DNA of 49,113 nt, taken from contig NZ_CAUVXL010000234.1 in NCBI RefSeq assembly GCF_963555915.1, forward strand, positions 1 through 49,113, written 5' to 3'. This DNA comes from Protofrankia sp963555915. Lineage in GTDB: Bacteria; Actinomycetota; Actinomycetes; Frankiales; Frankiaceae. The notes under the pieces are model-generated. The model did not search any database, had not been told where the DNA came from, and saw only the letters and a program-made list of their open reading frames with translations. A program made the translations under genes and the position numbers. Each line of letters opens with the position of its first letter. The stretch's first letter is position 1. Below, one piece after another: positions 14,985-25,741 of this stretch.

Positions 14985-17300
14985 GTGATCTCCTACCGCG
15001 AGCGCCTGCATCATTCGACAGCTACCGTGACGGACGTGACGACGCTGTCCCCGGTCCGAGGCATCGTGGATCTGTCCCACCGCGCCCTACCCGGGTCGTC
15101 CGACCCGCTCGGCGTGCACTGGGACGGATCCGGTGTCAACGTTGCGGTGGCAGCCCCCAATGCCGCCGCGGTTGAGATCTGCCTGTTCGACGGTCAGGGC
15201 ATCGAGAATCGCTACCGGCTGCCTGAACGTGACGGCGGGGTATGGCACGGCTACCTGCCCGGTGTCGGGCCGGGCCAGCGCTACGGTCTGCGCGCACACG
15301 GGCCGTACGCCCCCGACCGTGGCCTGCGCTACAACCCGGCGAAGCTTCTCGTCGATCCATACGCCCGCATGCTGACCGGCGGTCTTGTCCTGCATCCGGC
15401 GATCTCGGGTTTCGACGAGACCGACCCGTACTCGGACAGCTCGGACGGGCGCGACTCCGCGGCCTTCGTCCCGCGATGCGTGGTCGTCGACCCCCGGCCG
15501 TGCAGTACCGACCCGATCCCCGACCCGGCCGCCAACCGGCCGGGCACACCCTGGCCCGACACGGTCCTCTACGAGCTGCACGTGAAGGGGTTCACCCACG
15601 GGCACCCCGATGTCCCGACCGGCCAGCGGGGCACCTACGCGGGGCTGGCACACCCGGCGGTCATCGACCACCTGCGTACCCTCGGTGTCACCGCCGTCGA
15701 GCTGCTGCCCGTCCACGCGAACCTCTCCGAACCGACGCTGTCGCAGCGGGGCCTGGTCAACTACTGGGGCTACAACACCCTGGGCTTCTTCGCCCCGCAT
15801 CCGGGCTACGCGGCCACGGACAATCCGGTGGCCGAGTTCCGGGCCATGGTCCATGACCTGCACGCGGCCGGTATCGAGGTCATCCTGGATGTGGTCTTCA
15901 ACCACACCGCCGAAGGCAGCGAACGCGGGCCGACACTGTCGCTGCGCGGGCTGGACAACACCACGTACTACCGGGTGGAGCCGAGTGATCCACGCCGGTA
16001 CCGGGATGTGACCGGATGCGGCAACACCCTGAACACCTCATCCCCGCACGTGATCAAATTGATCATGGACTCGTTGCGCTACTGGGTCACCGAGATGGGT
16101 GTGGACGGGTACCGGTTCGACCTGGCAACCGCGCTCGCCCGCAACCCCGACGGATTCGACCCGGCCGCGCCACTGCTGACCGCCATCCACGCCGACCCGC
16201 TGCTGTCAGGTGTGAAGCTCATCGCCGAGCCATGGGACGTCGGCTGGGGCGGCTACCAGGTCGGCGCCTTCCCCGCGCCATGGGTGGAATGGAACGGCCA
16301 CTACCGCGACACCGTCCGTGCGGCCTGGACCCAGCGCGCGTCCGGTGTGGCCGAGCTGGGTTACCGGATCACCGGATCGAGCGACCTGTACCAGCACTCG
16401 GGCCGGCGGCCGTGGGCTTCGGTCAACTTCGTGACCGCACACGACGGCTTCACCCTGGCCGATCTCGTCTCCCACGCCGAGAAACACAACGAGGCCAACG
16501 GCGAGGGAAACCGCGACGGCGACGGCTTCAACCACTCGACGAACTGCGGCGTGGAGGGCCCGACCGATGATCCGGACGTGCTGGCCTGCCGGCGCCACAC
16601 CCGCCGCGCGCTACTCGCGACGCTGCTGCTGTCGGCGGGCGTACCCATGCTGCTCGCCGGGGACGAGTTCGGCCGTTCGCAGAACGGCAACAACAATGCC
16701 TACTGCCAGGACAACGCGATCTCCTGGCTCCGCTGGCCCACCGGCGCACCGACAGACGGGCCGGTGGACGGGCCGGTGGACGGGCCGGCCGGCGGCGGCC
16801 CGTCATCCCCGACCGACCCCGCCGGAGACGATCCGATGCTGCTCGGGCTCGTCAGCGGCCTGGTGGCGCTGCGGCGGGCGTCGCAGACACTGCGCCGCCA
16901 GGCGTTCTTCCGCGGCGGCCCGTCCAGCATCGGGTCGCTCGCGGACATCACCTGGTTTCGCGCCGACGGAACAATCATGCCGGACGCCGACTGGAACTCA
17001 CCACTGGTCCACACGGTCGTGGCCCATCTGTCCGGACGGACGCTGCCCTGGCGCACGCCGGACGGCGCCACCGTTACCGGCGACAGCTTCCTGCTCGTCC
17101 TGCATCCCGACCCTGGTGAGGTGACCGTCGTCCTGCCGGGTGAGCCGTGGGCCAACGCCTACGAGCTGCTGCTGGACACCTCCGCCGAGGACCTCGCCGG
17201 CTTCCCCGGCACCCTCGACGGATCTGCCCGGCACCTGGACGCCGATCAGGAGCTCCACGTCACCGGACGCGCGGTCCTGCTCCTGCGCGCCACCGGATAA
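14985..17300 (+). CDS. glgX: Glycogen debranching enzyme GlgX
   Basis: This is a GH13 isoamylase-type enzyme that cuts alpha-1,6 branches of glycogen after phosphorylase trimming. It has an N-terminal CBM48-like domain (PLGVHWDGSGVNVAVAAPNA), then the barrel with catalytic Asp in GVDGYRFDLATALARN, Glu in LIAEPWDVGWGGYQ and Asp in NFVTAHDGFTLADL. The 771-aa length assumes GTG 14985; GTGs at 15027 or 15036 are possible and none has a clear ribosome site. A 12-bp triplication (16755-16790) adds DGPVDGPVDGPA in the loop before the C-terminal domain. It faces glgP, its partner in glycogen breakdown. Confidence 0.95.
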   Translation: MISYRERLHHSTATVTDVTTLSPVRGIVDLSHRALPGSSDPLGVHWDGSGVNVAVAAPNAAAVEICLFDGQGIENRYRLPERDGGVWHGYLPGVGPGQRYGLRAHGPYAPDRGLRYNPAKLLVDPYARMLTGGLVLHPAISGFDETDPYSDSSDGRDSAAFVPRCVVVDPRPCSTDPIPDPAANRPGTPWPDTVLYELHVKGFTHGHPDVPTGQRGTYAGLAHPAVIDHLRTLGVTAVELLPVHANLSEPTLSQRGLVNYWGYNTLGFFAPHPGYAATDNPVAEFRAMVHDLHAAGIEVILDVVFNHTAEGSERGPTLSLRGLDNTTYYRVEPSDPRRYRDVTGCGNTLNTSSPHVIKLIMDSLRYWVTEMGVDGYRFDLATALARNPDGFDPAAPLLTAIHADPLLSGVKLIAEPWDVGWGGYQVGAFPAPWVEWNGHYRDTVRAAWTQRASGVAELGYRITGSSDLYQHSGRRPWASVNFVTAHDGFTLADLVSHAEKHNEANGEGNRDGDGFNHSTNCGVEGPTDDPDVLACRRHTRRALLATLLLSAGVPMLLAGDEFGRSQNGNNNAYCQDNAISWLRWPTGAPTDGPVDGPVDGPAGGGPSSPTDPAGDDPMLLGLVSGLVALRRASQTLRRQAFFRGGPSSIGSLADITWFRADGTIMPDADWNSPLVHTVVAHLSGRTLPWRTPDGATVTGDSFLLVLHPDPGEVTVVLPGEPWANAYELLLDTSAEDLAGFPGTLDGSARHLDADQELHVTGRAVLLLRATG
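16755..16790 (+). repeat. Three tandem 12-bp repeats inside glgX
   Basis: GACGGGCCGGTG occurs twice, then GACGGGCCGGCC. The units are in frame and encode DGPV-DGPV-DGPA in a Pro/Gly-rich loop between the catalytic barrel and the C-terminal domain. Confidence 0.94.
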
Positions 17301-17357
17301 CCGGGTGGGGGGCTGCCGGGGTACGACCGGGCCCCCCACCCGGTGGCGCGCAGGAGC
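17279..17357. terminator. Nested inverted repeats between convergent glgX and glgP
   Basis: The outer arms are GCTCCTGCGCGCCACCGG (17279-17296) and its exact complement at 17340-17357, 18 bp. The inner arms ACCGGGTGGGGGGC (17300-17313) and GCCCCCCACCCGGT (17331-17344) pair perfectly over 14 bp. The outer left arm covers the last sense codons of glgX. A bidirectional terminator is the simplest reading. Confidence 0.85.
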
Positions 17358-17370
17358 AGGTGGGATCCGG

Positions 17371-19929
17371 TCAGTCGGGATTCGCCACGAGCCCGAGTTC
17401 CGCCGGCGAAGCGAGCTGCGGATGTCGCGGAAGCACCCGGACGGTGTAGCCGAAGGCCCCCGTCCGCCGCAACGGGATGGTGCCTTCGAAGCGCAGCCCG
17501 CCGCCCTCGCCGGCACCGGTGTGGGCCAGCGCGACGGTGGCTGAGTCGAGCAACCGGTCGGCCTCGTCGATGCGACCATAGGACGCCTGAACCTCTACGT
17601 CCCCAAGGTCCAGGCCACCGAGCTCGACAGTTGCCCGGACCACCAACGACTGCCCGACCTGGGGGGTGTCACCGAGCCCGGCCGAGTCGACGTTGACGAC
17701 CCGCACGGCTGGCCATGCCTGGCGGATCCGTGCCTTCCAGCCCGCGAGCTCGCGTGCCCCGAGCAGCCCGTCGGCCGCGGCCACCCGCGCAGAGGCCGCG
17801 GCGGGCAGGTAGTACCGCTCGACGTATTCCCGCACCATCCGGGTGGCGAGCACCTGCGGGCCGAGCGTGGACAGGGTGTGCTTGACCATCGAGGTCCACT
17901 GGCGAGGAGGCGCGCCCGCGCCGGCGACGTCGTAGAACCGTGCGGTGACCGTGTTCTCCAGGAGCTCGTACAGGGCGACCGACTCGAGGTCGTCACGCCG
18001 GTCGGGGTCCTCGACACCGTCCGCGGTGGGGATCGCCCAGCCGTTCTGCCCATCGAACATCTCGTCCCACCAACCGTCCCGGATGGACAGGTTGAGGCAA
18101 CCGTTGAGCGCGGCCTTCATGCCCGACGTTCCGCACGCCTCCAACGGGCGCAGCGGGTTGTTCAACCACACGTCCGCACCGGAGTAGAGGAAACGCGCCA
18201 TCCCGATGTCGTAGTCCGGCAGGAACACGATGCGATGACGGACCTCGGAGGAGTCCGCGAACTGCACGATCTGCTGGACGAGCTGCTTGCCGCCGTCGTC
18301 GGCCGGGTGCGCCTTGCCGGCGATGACCATCTGGATCGGGCGCTGCGGGTGGCGCAGCAGCCGGGTGAGCCGTTCCCGGTCCCGCAGCATCAGAGTGAGA
18401 CGCTTGTAGGAGGGGACCCGACGGGCGAACCCGATCGTCAGGATGGCCGGGTCGAACACGCCGTCGATCCAGTCGAGCTCGCTGGGTGTGGCGCCACGCT
18501 GCAGCCACGACGTGCGCAGCCGCCGCCGAACCTCGGTCACCAGGCGTTCACGCAGTTCTCGACGCATCGACCAGACCGCGTCGTCCGACACCTGGGCGAT
18601 CTTTGCGAAGCCCTCGCCGCCATCCTCGAGGGGAGATGGACCGAGCTCCCGGTCAGCAAGTTCGATCACGCTGCGCGATACCCAGGTGGCGGCATGGACG
18701 CCATTGGTGACCGAACCGATGGCGACCTCGGCCGGGTCGAACCCGGGCCACAGGCCCGAGAACATCTCGCGGCTGACGATTCCGTGGAGCCTGCTGACCC
18801 CGTTGGAGCGCTGAGCCAGCCGCAGGCCCATGTGGGCCATGTTGAACATGTTCGGGTCTGACTCCGCGCCGAGATCCAGCACGCGGTCGACGGGCACGCC
18901 CGGCCAGGCGTTGTCCCCGCCGAAGTGACGGGCCACCAGGTCCCTGGGAAACCGGTCGATTCCCGCGGGCACCGGAGTGTGGGTCGTGAACAGCGTGCCG
19001 GCGCGGGCCGCCTCCAACGCCTCGTCGAAGCTCAGGCCGGTCTCGGTCAACTCGCGGATGCGCTCCAGGCCGAGGAAACCCGCGTGGCCCTCGTTGGTGT
19101 GAAAAACCTCCGGAGTCGGGGCACCGGAAACCGCCGAGTAGGCCCGCAACGCCCGAACCCCGCCGATTCCCAGCAGCATCTCCTGGAGCAGGCGATGGTC
19201 GGTGCCACCGCCGTAGAGCCGGTCGGTGACACCCCGCTCGGCCGGCTGGTTGTCCTCGACGTCGGAGTCGAGCAGGAGCAGCGGCACCCGCCCGACCTGC
19301 GCCTTCCAGATCTGCGCGTGCAGGGTGCGGCCTTCGGGAAGCCCGATCGCGATTTTGACCGGAGCGCCCGAGGCATCGATGAGCTGGGTCAGCGGCAGGC
19401 CGTGGGGGTCGATGCCGGGATACCGCTCCTGCTGCCAGCCGTCCCGGGACAGCGACTGCACGAAATAGCCAGCCCGGTAGAGAAGACCCACCCCGACGAT
19501 CGGCACCCCGAGATCGCTGGCGGTCTTGAGATGGTCGCCGGCGAGAATCCCCAGGCCGCCGGAGTACTGGGGCAGCACCTCGGTGATGCCGAACTCCGGG
19601 GAAAAGTAGGCGATCGCCCTCGGGGCATCGGGCAGCGCCTGGTACCAGCGTGGAGCGGTCAGGTATTCCTGCAGATCATCGGCGGCGTCGTGCAGGCGGC
19701 GGATGAAGCGGCGATCAGCTGCCAGGGTCTCAAGGCGCTCGTGGTCGACCTCGCCGAGCAAGCGAACCGGATCCCCTTTGCAGGAGCGCCACAGTTCGGG
19801 ATCAACGGACTCAAAAAGATCGAGTGTCTCCGGGTGCCATGACCAGCGGAGGTTCAGCACAAGCTCGCCGAGCGGGAGGAGTTGCTCGGGGAGCTGTGCA
19901 CGGACGGTGAAGCGTCGAAGGGCTCTCAC
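17371..19929 (-). CDS. glgP: Alpha-glucan (glycogen/maltodextrin) phosphorylase
   Basis: This 852-aa phosphorylase is of the actinobacterial type with an N-terminal DUF3417-like domain (LGELVLNLRWSWHPETLDLF). It releases glucose-1-phosphate from alpha-1,4-glucan. The pyridoxal-phosphate lysine is in CGTSGMKAALNGCLNLS, followed by DGWWDEMFDGQNGW. Other family blocks are FSPEFGITEVLPQYSGGLGI, FHTNEGHAGFLGLERI and FARRVPSYKRLTLM. The start MRALRRFTVRAQLP is typical for the family. It faces glgX, so a phosphorylase and debrancher act together although transcribed separately. The upstream 103 bp to acs holds no visible gene. Confidence 0.95.
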   Translation of the reverse strand: MRALRRFTVRAQLPEQLLPLGELVLNLRWSWHPETLDLFESVDPELWRSCKGDPVRLLGEVDHERLETLAADRRFIRRLHDAADDLQEYLTAPRWYQALPDAPRAIAYFSPEFGITEVLPQYSGGLGILAGDHLKTASDLGVPIVGVGLLYRAGYFVQSLSRDGWQQERYPGIDPHGLPLTQLIDASGAPVKIAIGLPEGRTLHAQIWKAQVGRVPLLLLDSDVEDNQPAERGVTDRLYGGGTDHRLLQEMLLGIGGVRALRAYSAVSGAPTPEVFHTNEGHAGFLGLERIRELTETGLSFDEALEAARAGTLFTTHTPVPAGIDRFPRDLVARHFGGDNAWPGVPVDRVLDLGAESDPNMFNMAHMGLRLAQRSNGVSRLHGIVSREMFSGLWPGFDPAEVAIGSVTNGVHAATWVSRSVIELADRELGPSPLEDGGEGFAKIAQVSDDAVWSMRRELRERLVTEVRRRLRTSWLQRGATPSELDWIDGVFDPAILTIGFARRVPSYKRLTLMLRDRERLTRLLRHPQRPIQMVIAGKAHPADDGGKQLVQQIVQFADSSEVRHRIVFLPDYDIGMARFLYSGADVWLNNPLRPLEACGTSGMKAALNGCLNLSIRDGWWDEMFDGQNGWAIPTADGVEDPDRRDDLESVALYELLENTVTARFYDVAGAGAPPRQWTSMVKHTLSTLGPQVLATRMVREYVERYYLPAAASARVAAADGLLGARELAGWKARIRQAWPAVRVVNVDSAGLGDTPQVGQSLVVRATVELGGLDLGDVEVQASYGRIDEADRLLDSATVALAHTGAGEGGGLRFEGTIPLRRTGAFGYTVRVLPRHPQLASPAELGLVANPD

Positions 19930-20032
19930 GAAGTTGTGAGCCTAGACACCGCCGAGCGCCGGAATCCACCCGGGTGTCGGCAGGCCAGGATGCAGCCGGG
20001 CCCTCGGCCACCCGACGCCCCGAACCCCCTGC

Positions 20033-22054
<2,022 letters not shown>

Positions 22055-22160
22055 GGGTCCTCCTGCGTCCGGCTGCCATGTCATCCGCATCCGGGTGTAC
22101 CACGAAGTGCCGACAACCCACAGGATCCCGCCACGGTGGCGGGCCCGGCCCTGCCCGATC

Positions 22161-22208
22161 CGGGCACGCCACCGGGCACGCCACCGGGCACGCCACCGGG
22201 CACGCTAC
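22161..22208. repeat. Four tandem 12-bp repeats upstream of acs, touching the MFS stop
   Basis: CGGGCACGCCAC occurs three times from 22161, followed by a variant copy (CGGGCACGCTAC) to 22208. The variant supplies the TAG stop (reverse strand, 22205-22207) of the MFS gene. The repeat is in the leader region of acs and the tail of the MFS gene. Confidence 0.9.
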
Positions 22209-23698
22209 CCAGCGTGTACGGCACCCGCCTGCGCCGGCACCTCGTCCTTTCCGGCCCGGACGAGGACGACGATGGTCGCCAACGCGAGCAGAATCAGCAC
22301 CGCGCCCCAGACGAACGCCGTCGTGTAACCGGAGATCTGCGCCTGGGCCGTGCTCTGCGGGCTGGCGCCGTGGTCGATGACATAGTTCGTCACCGCGGTG
22401 GCGAACACCGTGTTGAGCAGTGCCGTTCCCAGCGAACCACCGACCTGTTGGGTGGCGTTGACCAGGGCACTGGCCACACCGGCGTCATGGGGCTCGACAC
22501 CGATAAGCGCAAGACTCGACATCGGTACGAATATCAGGCCAAGGCCGATGCTCATGAGCAGCTCACCGGGCAGGACGTGGCTGACATAGCTGGTGTCGAG
22601 ACCGATCTGGGTCAACGTGAACAGACCGACCACCGTGAGCACGGTTCCGACGACCATCGGGACCTTGGGCCCGGTACGCGGCATGAGCTGGCTGGCGAGC
22701 CCGGCTGACACGATGATCCCAGCGCTGAACGGCAGGAAGGCGAATCCGGTCCGCAGCGCGCTGTATCCGAGACTCACCTGGAAGTAAAAGGTGAGAAAAA
22801 GGAACATGGCGAACAGGCCGCCACCGATGAGCAGGGACGACAGGAAGGATGCGCCGCGGTTGCGTTCCCAGACGACCCGTAGTGGAAGAAGCGGCGCGGC
22901 GCTACGTGCCTCGACGATGACGAACCCGACCAGCAACGCTCCTGCCGCCGCGAGGAACCCGAGCGTGACCGCCGAGCTCCAGCCGTCCTCAGCCGCCTTG
23001 GTGAAACCGTAGACCAGGCTGACCAGCCCGGCGGTGACGGTCAGCGTCCCGGGAATGTCGTAACGCGCTTTCCCCTCGGCCCGGCTCTCCCGCACGATCG
23101 GCAGTGCGGCGGCGGCTGTGAGCAGCGCGATCGGGACGTTGACCAGCAGGCACCAGCGCCAGGAGGTGTACTCGGTCAGCACGCCGCCGAGGATGAGCCC
23201 GAGCGCGGCGCCGCCACCGGCGATCGCGCCATAAACACCGAAGGCGCGGGCACGTTCTCTGGTCTCGGTGAACGTGACCGTGATGAGGGAGAGCGCTGCC
23301 GGCGCGAGAACCGCGGCGAATGCTCCCTGCAGCGCACGGGCGGCGAACAGGAACGAGGCGTCCGGAGCGAGGCCGCCGATCGCCGATGCCGTGGCGAAAC
23401 CAAGCAGACCACCGACAAAGGCGCGCTTTCGCCCGATGAAGTCGGCGATCCGGCCGCCGAGAAGCAGCAGGCCACCGAATGCCAAGGTGTACGCGGTGAC
23501 GATCCACTGCCGATCAGCCACGGAAATGTGCAGATCGGTCTGGGCCTTGGGCATGGCGATGTTCACGATGGACGCATCGAGCACTATCATCAGCTGAGCC
23601 ACGGCAATAATTGCGAGCGCAAGCCATCGCCGGGAGTCGACGCTGCCCCCGGCCTCCGCTCCGATGCTTCCAGGTGGGCGTTCAACAGTCGTAGTCAC
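22205..23698 (-). CDS. MFS drug efflux transporter, EmrB/QacA (DHA2, 14-TM) type
   Basis: The 497-aa protein has many hydrophobic helices consistent with 14 membrane spans. The N-terminus has LALAIIAVAQLMIVLDASIV, a hallmark of DHA2 drug/H+ antiporters, and GGRIADFIGRKRAF is the cytoplasmic loop motif A. Motif C-like sequence appears in AIAGGGAALGLILGGVL. The GTG at 23698 follows AAGGAG (spacing 5); the frame opens upstream to a TTG at 23719. It sits 105 bp downstream of a tetR gene read the same way, so a repressor-pump operon is likely. The substrate is unknown. Confidence 0.92.
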   Translation of the reverse strand: MTTTVERPPGSIGAEAGGSVDSRRWLALAIIAVAQLMIVLDASIVNIAMPKAQTDLHISVADRQWIVTAYTLAFGGLLLLGGRIADFIGRKRAFVGGLLGFATASAIGGLAPDASFLFAARALQGAFAAVLAPAALSLITVTFTETRERARAFGVYGAIAGGGAALGLILGGVLTEYTSWRWCLLVNVPIALLTAAAALPIVRESRAEGKARYDIPGTLTVTAGLVSLVYGFTKAAEDGWSSAVTLGFLAAAGALLVGFVIVEARSAAPLLPLRVVWERNRGASFLSSLLIGGGLFAMFLFLTFYFQVSLGYSALRTGFAFLPFSAGIIVSAGLASQLMPRTGPKVPMVVGTVLTVVGLFTLTQIGLDTSYVSHVLPGELLMSIGLGLIFVPMSSLALIGVEPHDAGVASALVNATQQVGGSLGTALLNTVFATAVTNYVIDHGASPQSTAQAQISGYTTAFVWGAVLILLALATIVVLVRAGKDEVPAQAGAVHAG

Positions 23699-23803
23699 TG
23701 ATGCTCCTTGACCAGCCAATCCGAAGATGACGGAATAATTCGGGCGCCGGTGGACGCGCGGCCGGACACGGTGTCAGGGAATCCGGTGTCAGAAAATCCA
23801 GCT

Positions 23804-24421
23804 TCAGTCGTCCTCGGCGCGTACCGAGGTCATGAGCGGCAGCAGCACGTCGTCGATCATATGTTCGATGAATGCGCTGTCAAGCGGTTCGCCGGTGATG
23901 AGCAGCCGAGAGAAGAGCAGTGCGGGCATCAGCTCGTGAAAGACGTCGGCAGCCGCGGACGAACGCAGTTCGTCCCTGTCCATCGCGCGCTGCACGATGA
24001 GATCGCCGATCCAGCGCTTTTCTTCAAGCATCGGGACCCGCAGCGCCGCCGCGAGGTCGGGTGACCCCCGCATGGCCAGCAACACCCCGGCGATCAGCGC
24101 GGCATCCTCCCGGGACACATGGTCCACTATCTTGCAGACGGCATCCACGAGGTCACCGCGCAGACTGCCGGTGTCCGCGGGGACGATGTCGGCGCCACCG
24201 CTCCGTCGGCGCACGGCCTCGATGACGAGTTCGTCCTTGTTGGCCCACCGCCGGTAGATCGTCGCCTTGCTCGCCCGCGCCCGGGCTGCAACGGCGACCA
24301 TGCTCATCCGCTCGTAACCGACCTCGACCAGCAGCTCGAGTGCGGCATCAAGAATGGCCTGCTCGCGGGCATCATCCCGGGGTCGACCCGGGGATCGGCC
24401 ACACGGCGGCAGAGAGATCAT
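23804..24421 (-). CDS. TetR-family transcriptional repressor
   Basis: The 205-aa protein has an N-terminal TetR HTH: REQAILDAALELLVEVGY then VAARARASKATIYRRWANKD (about residues 18-62), and a C-terminal ligand domain ending in LITGEPLDSAFIEHMIDDVL. The ATG at 24421 gives a normal length and follows a GAG-rich site; the frame is open to 24796 but the upstream part covers the operator. A 17-bp palindrome lies 40 nt upstream, so autoregulation and control of the downstream MFS pump are likely. Confidence 0.92.
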   Translation of the reverse strand: MISLPPCGRSPGRPRDDAREQAILDAALELLVEVGYERMSMVAVAARARASKATIYRRWANKDELVIEAVRRRSGGADIVPADTGSLRGDLVDAVCKIVDHVSREDAALIAGVLLAMRGSPDLAAALRVPMLEEKRWIGDLIVQRAMDRDELRSSAAADVFHELMPALLFSRLLITGEPLDSAFIEHMIDDVLLPLMTSVRAEDD

Positions 24422-24460
24422 CTCAATCCCCAACCCCTCTCGACGTCCGATCATTTTCAA

Positions 24461-24477
24461 TACAGTACCGTACTGTA
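24461..24477. promoter_or_regulatory. Palindromic operator upstream of tetR
   Basis: TACAGTAC-C-GTACTGTA is a perfect 8-bp inverted repeat about one base, at -40 to -56 from the tetR start. Size and symmetry fit a TetR dimer site. It is followed by GAACCT direct repeats (24481-24492). No second copy was found between tetR and the MFS gene. Confidence 0.8.
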
Positions 24478-24617
24478 CCTGAACCTGAACCTGGCCAACC
24501 GCGATGGCCACGACACGCGACATAACCACTACGGAACGCAGTACGGGGGCGATGCGGCGCAGGGCGACGGAGACGTAGCCGGCCGAGTGGTAAGCAGAAA
24601 TGCGGCGCGCGCGCCGG

Positions 24618-25436
24618 TCAACCCACGGGGAGCTGCGCGGCGAGAATCTCCAGCAGCTCCTGCCCGCCCAGCAGTCCGGCCGCGGCGGTGATCCGCAGAT
24701 TCGCGGCGCTCCAGCCGCTGTCGTGCAGCTCACCATGGGCGGGACGGACAGCGACGTCCGCGCCGGTGAGCATTCCGCGGTCGAGTAGCGAATCACCCGC
24801 CGCGGCCAGGCCGACGTCCCCGACCCGGCGCACCACTTCGGCGAGCGCCGCCTCCTTGGTCAGAACGGCCGGCACGAGGTAGACCTTGCGTCCCTGGATG
24901 GACAGGATCCATCCGTCGGCGGCAAGGTCGGCAGCGACCTCGCGGAGATCGGGGACCCCGGCACGCTCATAGGCGACGAGATACACGAACAGGTCGTCTG
25001 CAACCCGGGTGACCCTGACCCAGCCGTCGGCGGCGAGACGCTCAGCCACGGCCCGGACGCCGGTGAGCGGACCCGCCGCTGCCTCGATCCGGGCGCGGAC
25101 CCGGGCCGCCCAGTCCTCATCCGGACGGCCGTCCACCAGTAGGTGGCCGCCGTTCGTCGTGATCGCGAACCTGGGACGCACACCGAGATCCACTCGCGCG
25201 TACTGGGCTCGCGTCCGCGTGGTGACCGGGACGAGGGTGGCCACGGCATCCAGCCGCGCGATCAGTTCGGCGGCCCGCGCGGTACAGAAGGCGGCCGGCT
25301 GGCCGTCAATCCGCTCAACAGTCACCAGCGCGGGTTCGCCGCTGCCTGCAGCGAGCCGGAAGGAACTCCGACTGTAGATCAACGTCTGATCAAGATCGCA
25401 GGCGACCAGCCAACGCGACGGCGGCGGAGGAGTCAC
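24618..25436 (-). CDS. HAD-superfamily hydrolase of the Ter biosynthetic module
   Basis: The phosphatase signature DLDQTLIYS (nucleophile Asp and acid Asp) is at the N-terminus. A conserved Lys lies in VLTKEAALAEV and the metal-binding Asp in AAGDSLLDRGML. The middle region is a C2-type cap, as in sucrose-phosphate phosphatase-like HADs. I give GTG 25436 as the start (272 aa); the frame is open to 25544 and no candidate has a clear ribosome site. Family context is Ter clusters, where such HADs accompany PRTase, StiP and CitE-like enzymes in a predicted nucleoside-like pathway. Here a + strand gene separates it from those partners. Confidence 0.82.
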   Translation of the reverse strand: MTPPPPSRWLVACDLDQTLIYSRSSFRLAAGSGEPALVTVERIDGQPAAFCTARAAELIARLDAVATLVPVTTRTRAQYARVDLGVRPRFAITTNGGHLLVDGRPDEDWAARVRARIEAAAGPLTGVRAVAERLAADGWVRVTRVADDLFVYLVAYERAGVPDLREVAADLAADGWILSIQGRKVYLVPAVLTKEAALAEVVRRVGDVGLAAAGDSLLDRGMLTGADVAVRPAHGELHDSGWSAANLRITAAAGLLGGQELLEILAAQLPVG

Positions 25437-25741
25437 GGCCGCCGACAGCGGCGGAGGTCGTGTGTCGATGGCCAGACTGTACGACGCGGATACCCGAACG
25501 ATCCACACCATTACGAGAAGCCACCGTACGCACACGGCGACCACCCGTCACGATGACAAGATGGATCTGGAGGATGACTGCACCGCCAGCGCCCGCGAGT
25601 GTGAGAACCGGTTGTGAGAACCGGTTGTGACAGGCCCGGCGGGTGGACCGTTCGTCCACAGTCGGGGGCTCCGCCCGCGGCTTTTCCACAGCCCGGCAGA
25701 CGGTGTTCCGTTCGACTCGCGGATCGGCGAGGCTTGTGTGC
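25437..25741. other. Gap between the HAD gene and the AbiEi-like gene
   Basis: The 305-bp gap shows a 13-bp tandem repeat TGTGAGAACCGGT at 25600-25612 and 25613-25625, with a partial third TGTGA. The repeat contains the palindrome ACCGGT. It is the shared upstream region of two divergent genes and may hold operators. The HAD frame continues to 25544 and may start inside the gap. I see no other gene. Confidence 0.6.

Noticed and set aside
25652..25690. Two DnaA-box-like sequences, TCGTCCACA and TTTTCCACA, suggesting an origin
   Set aside because: Only two imperfect boxes, no dnaA/dnaN neighbours and no AT-rich unwinding region; chance is more likely.
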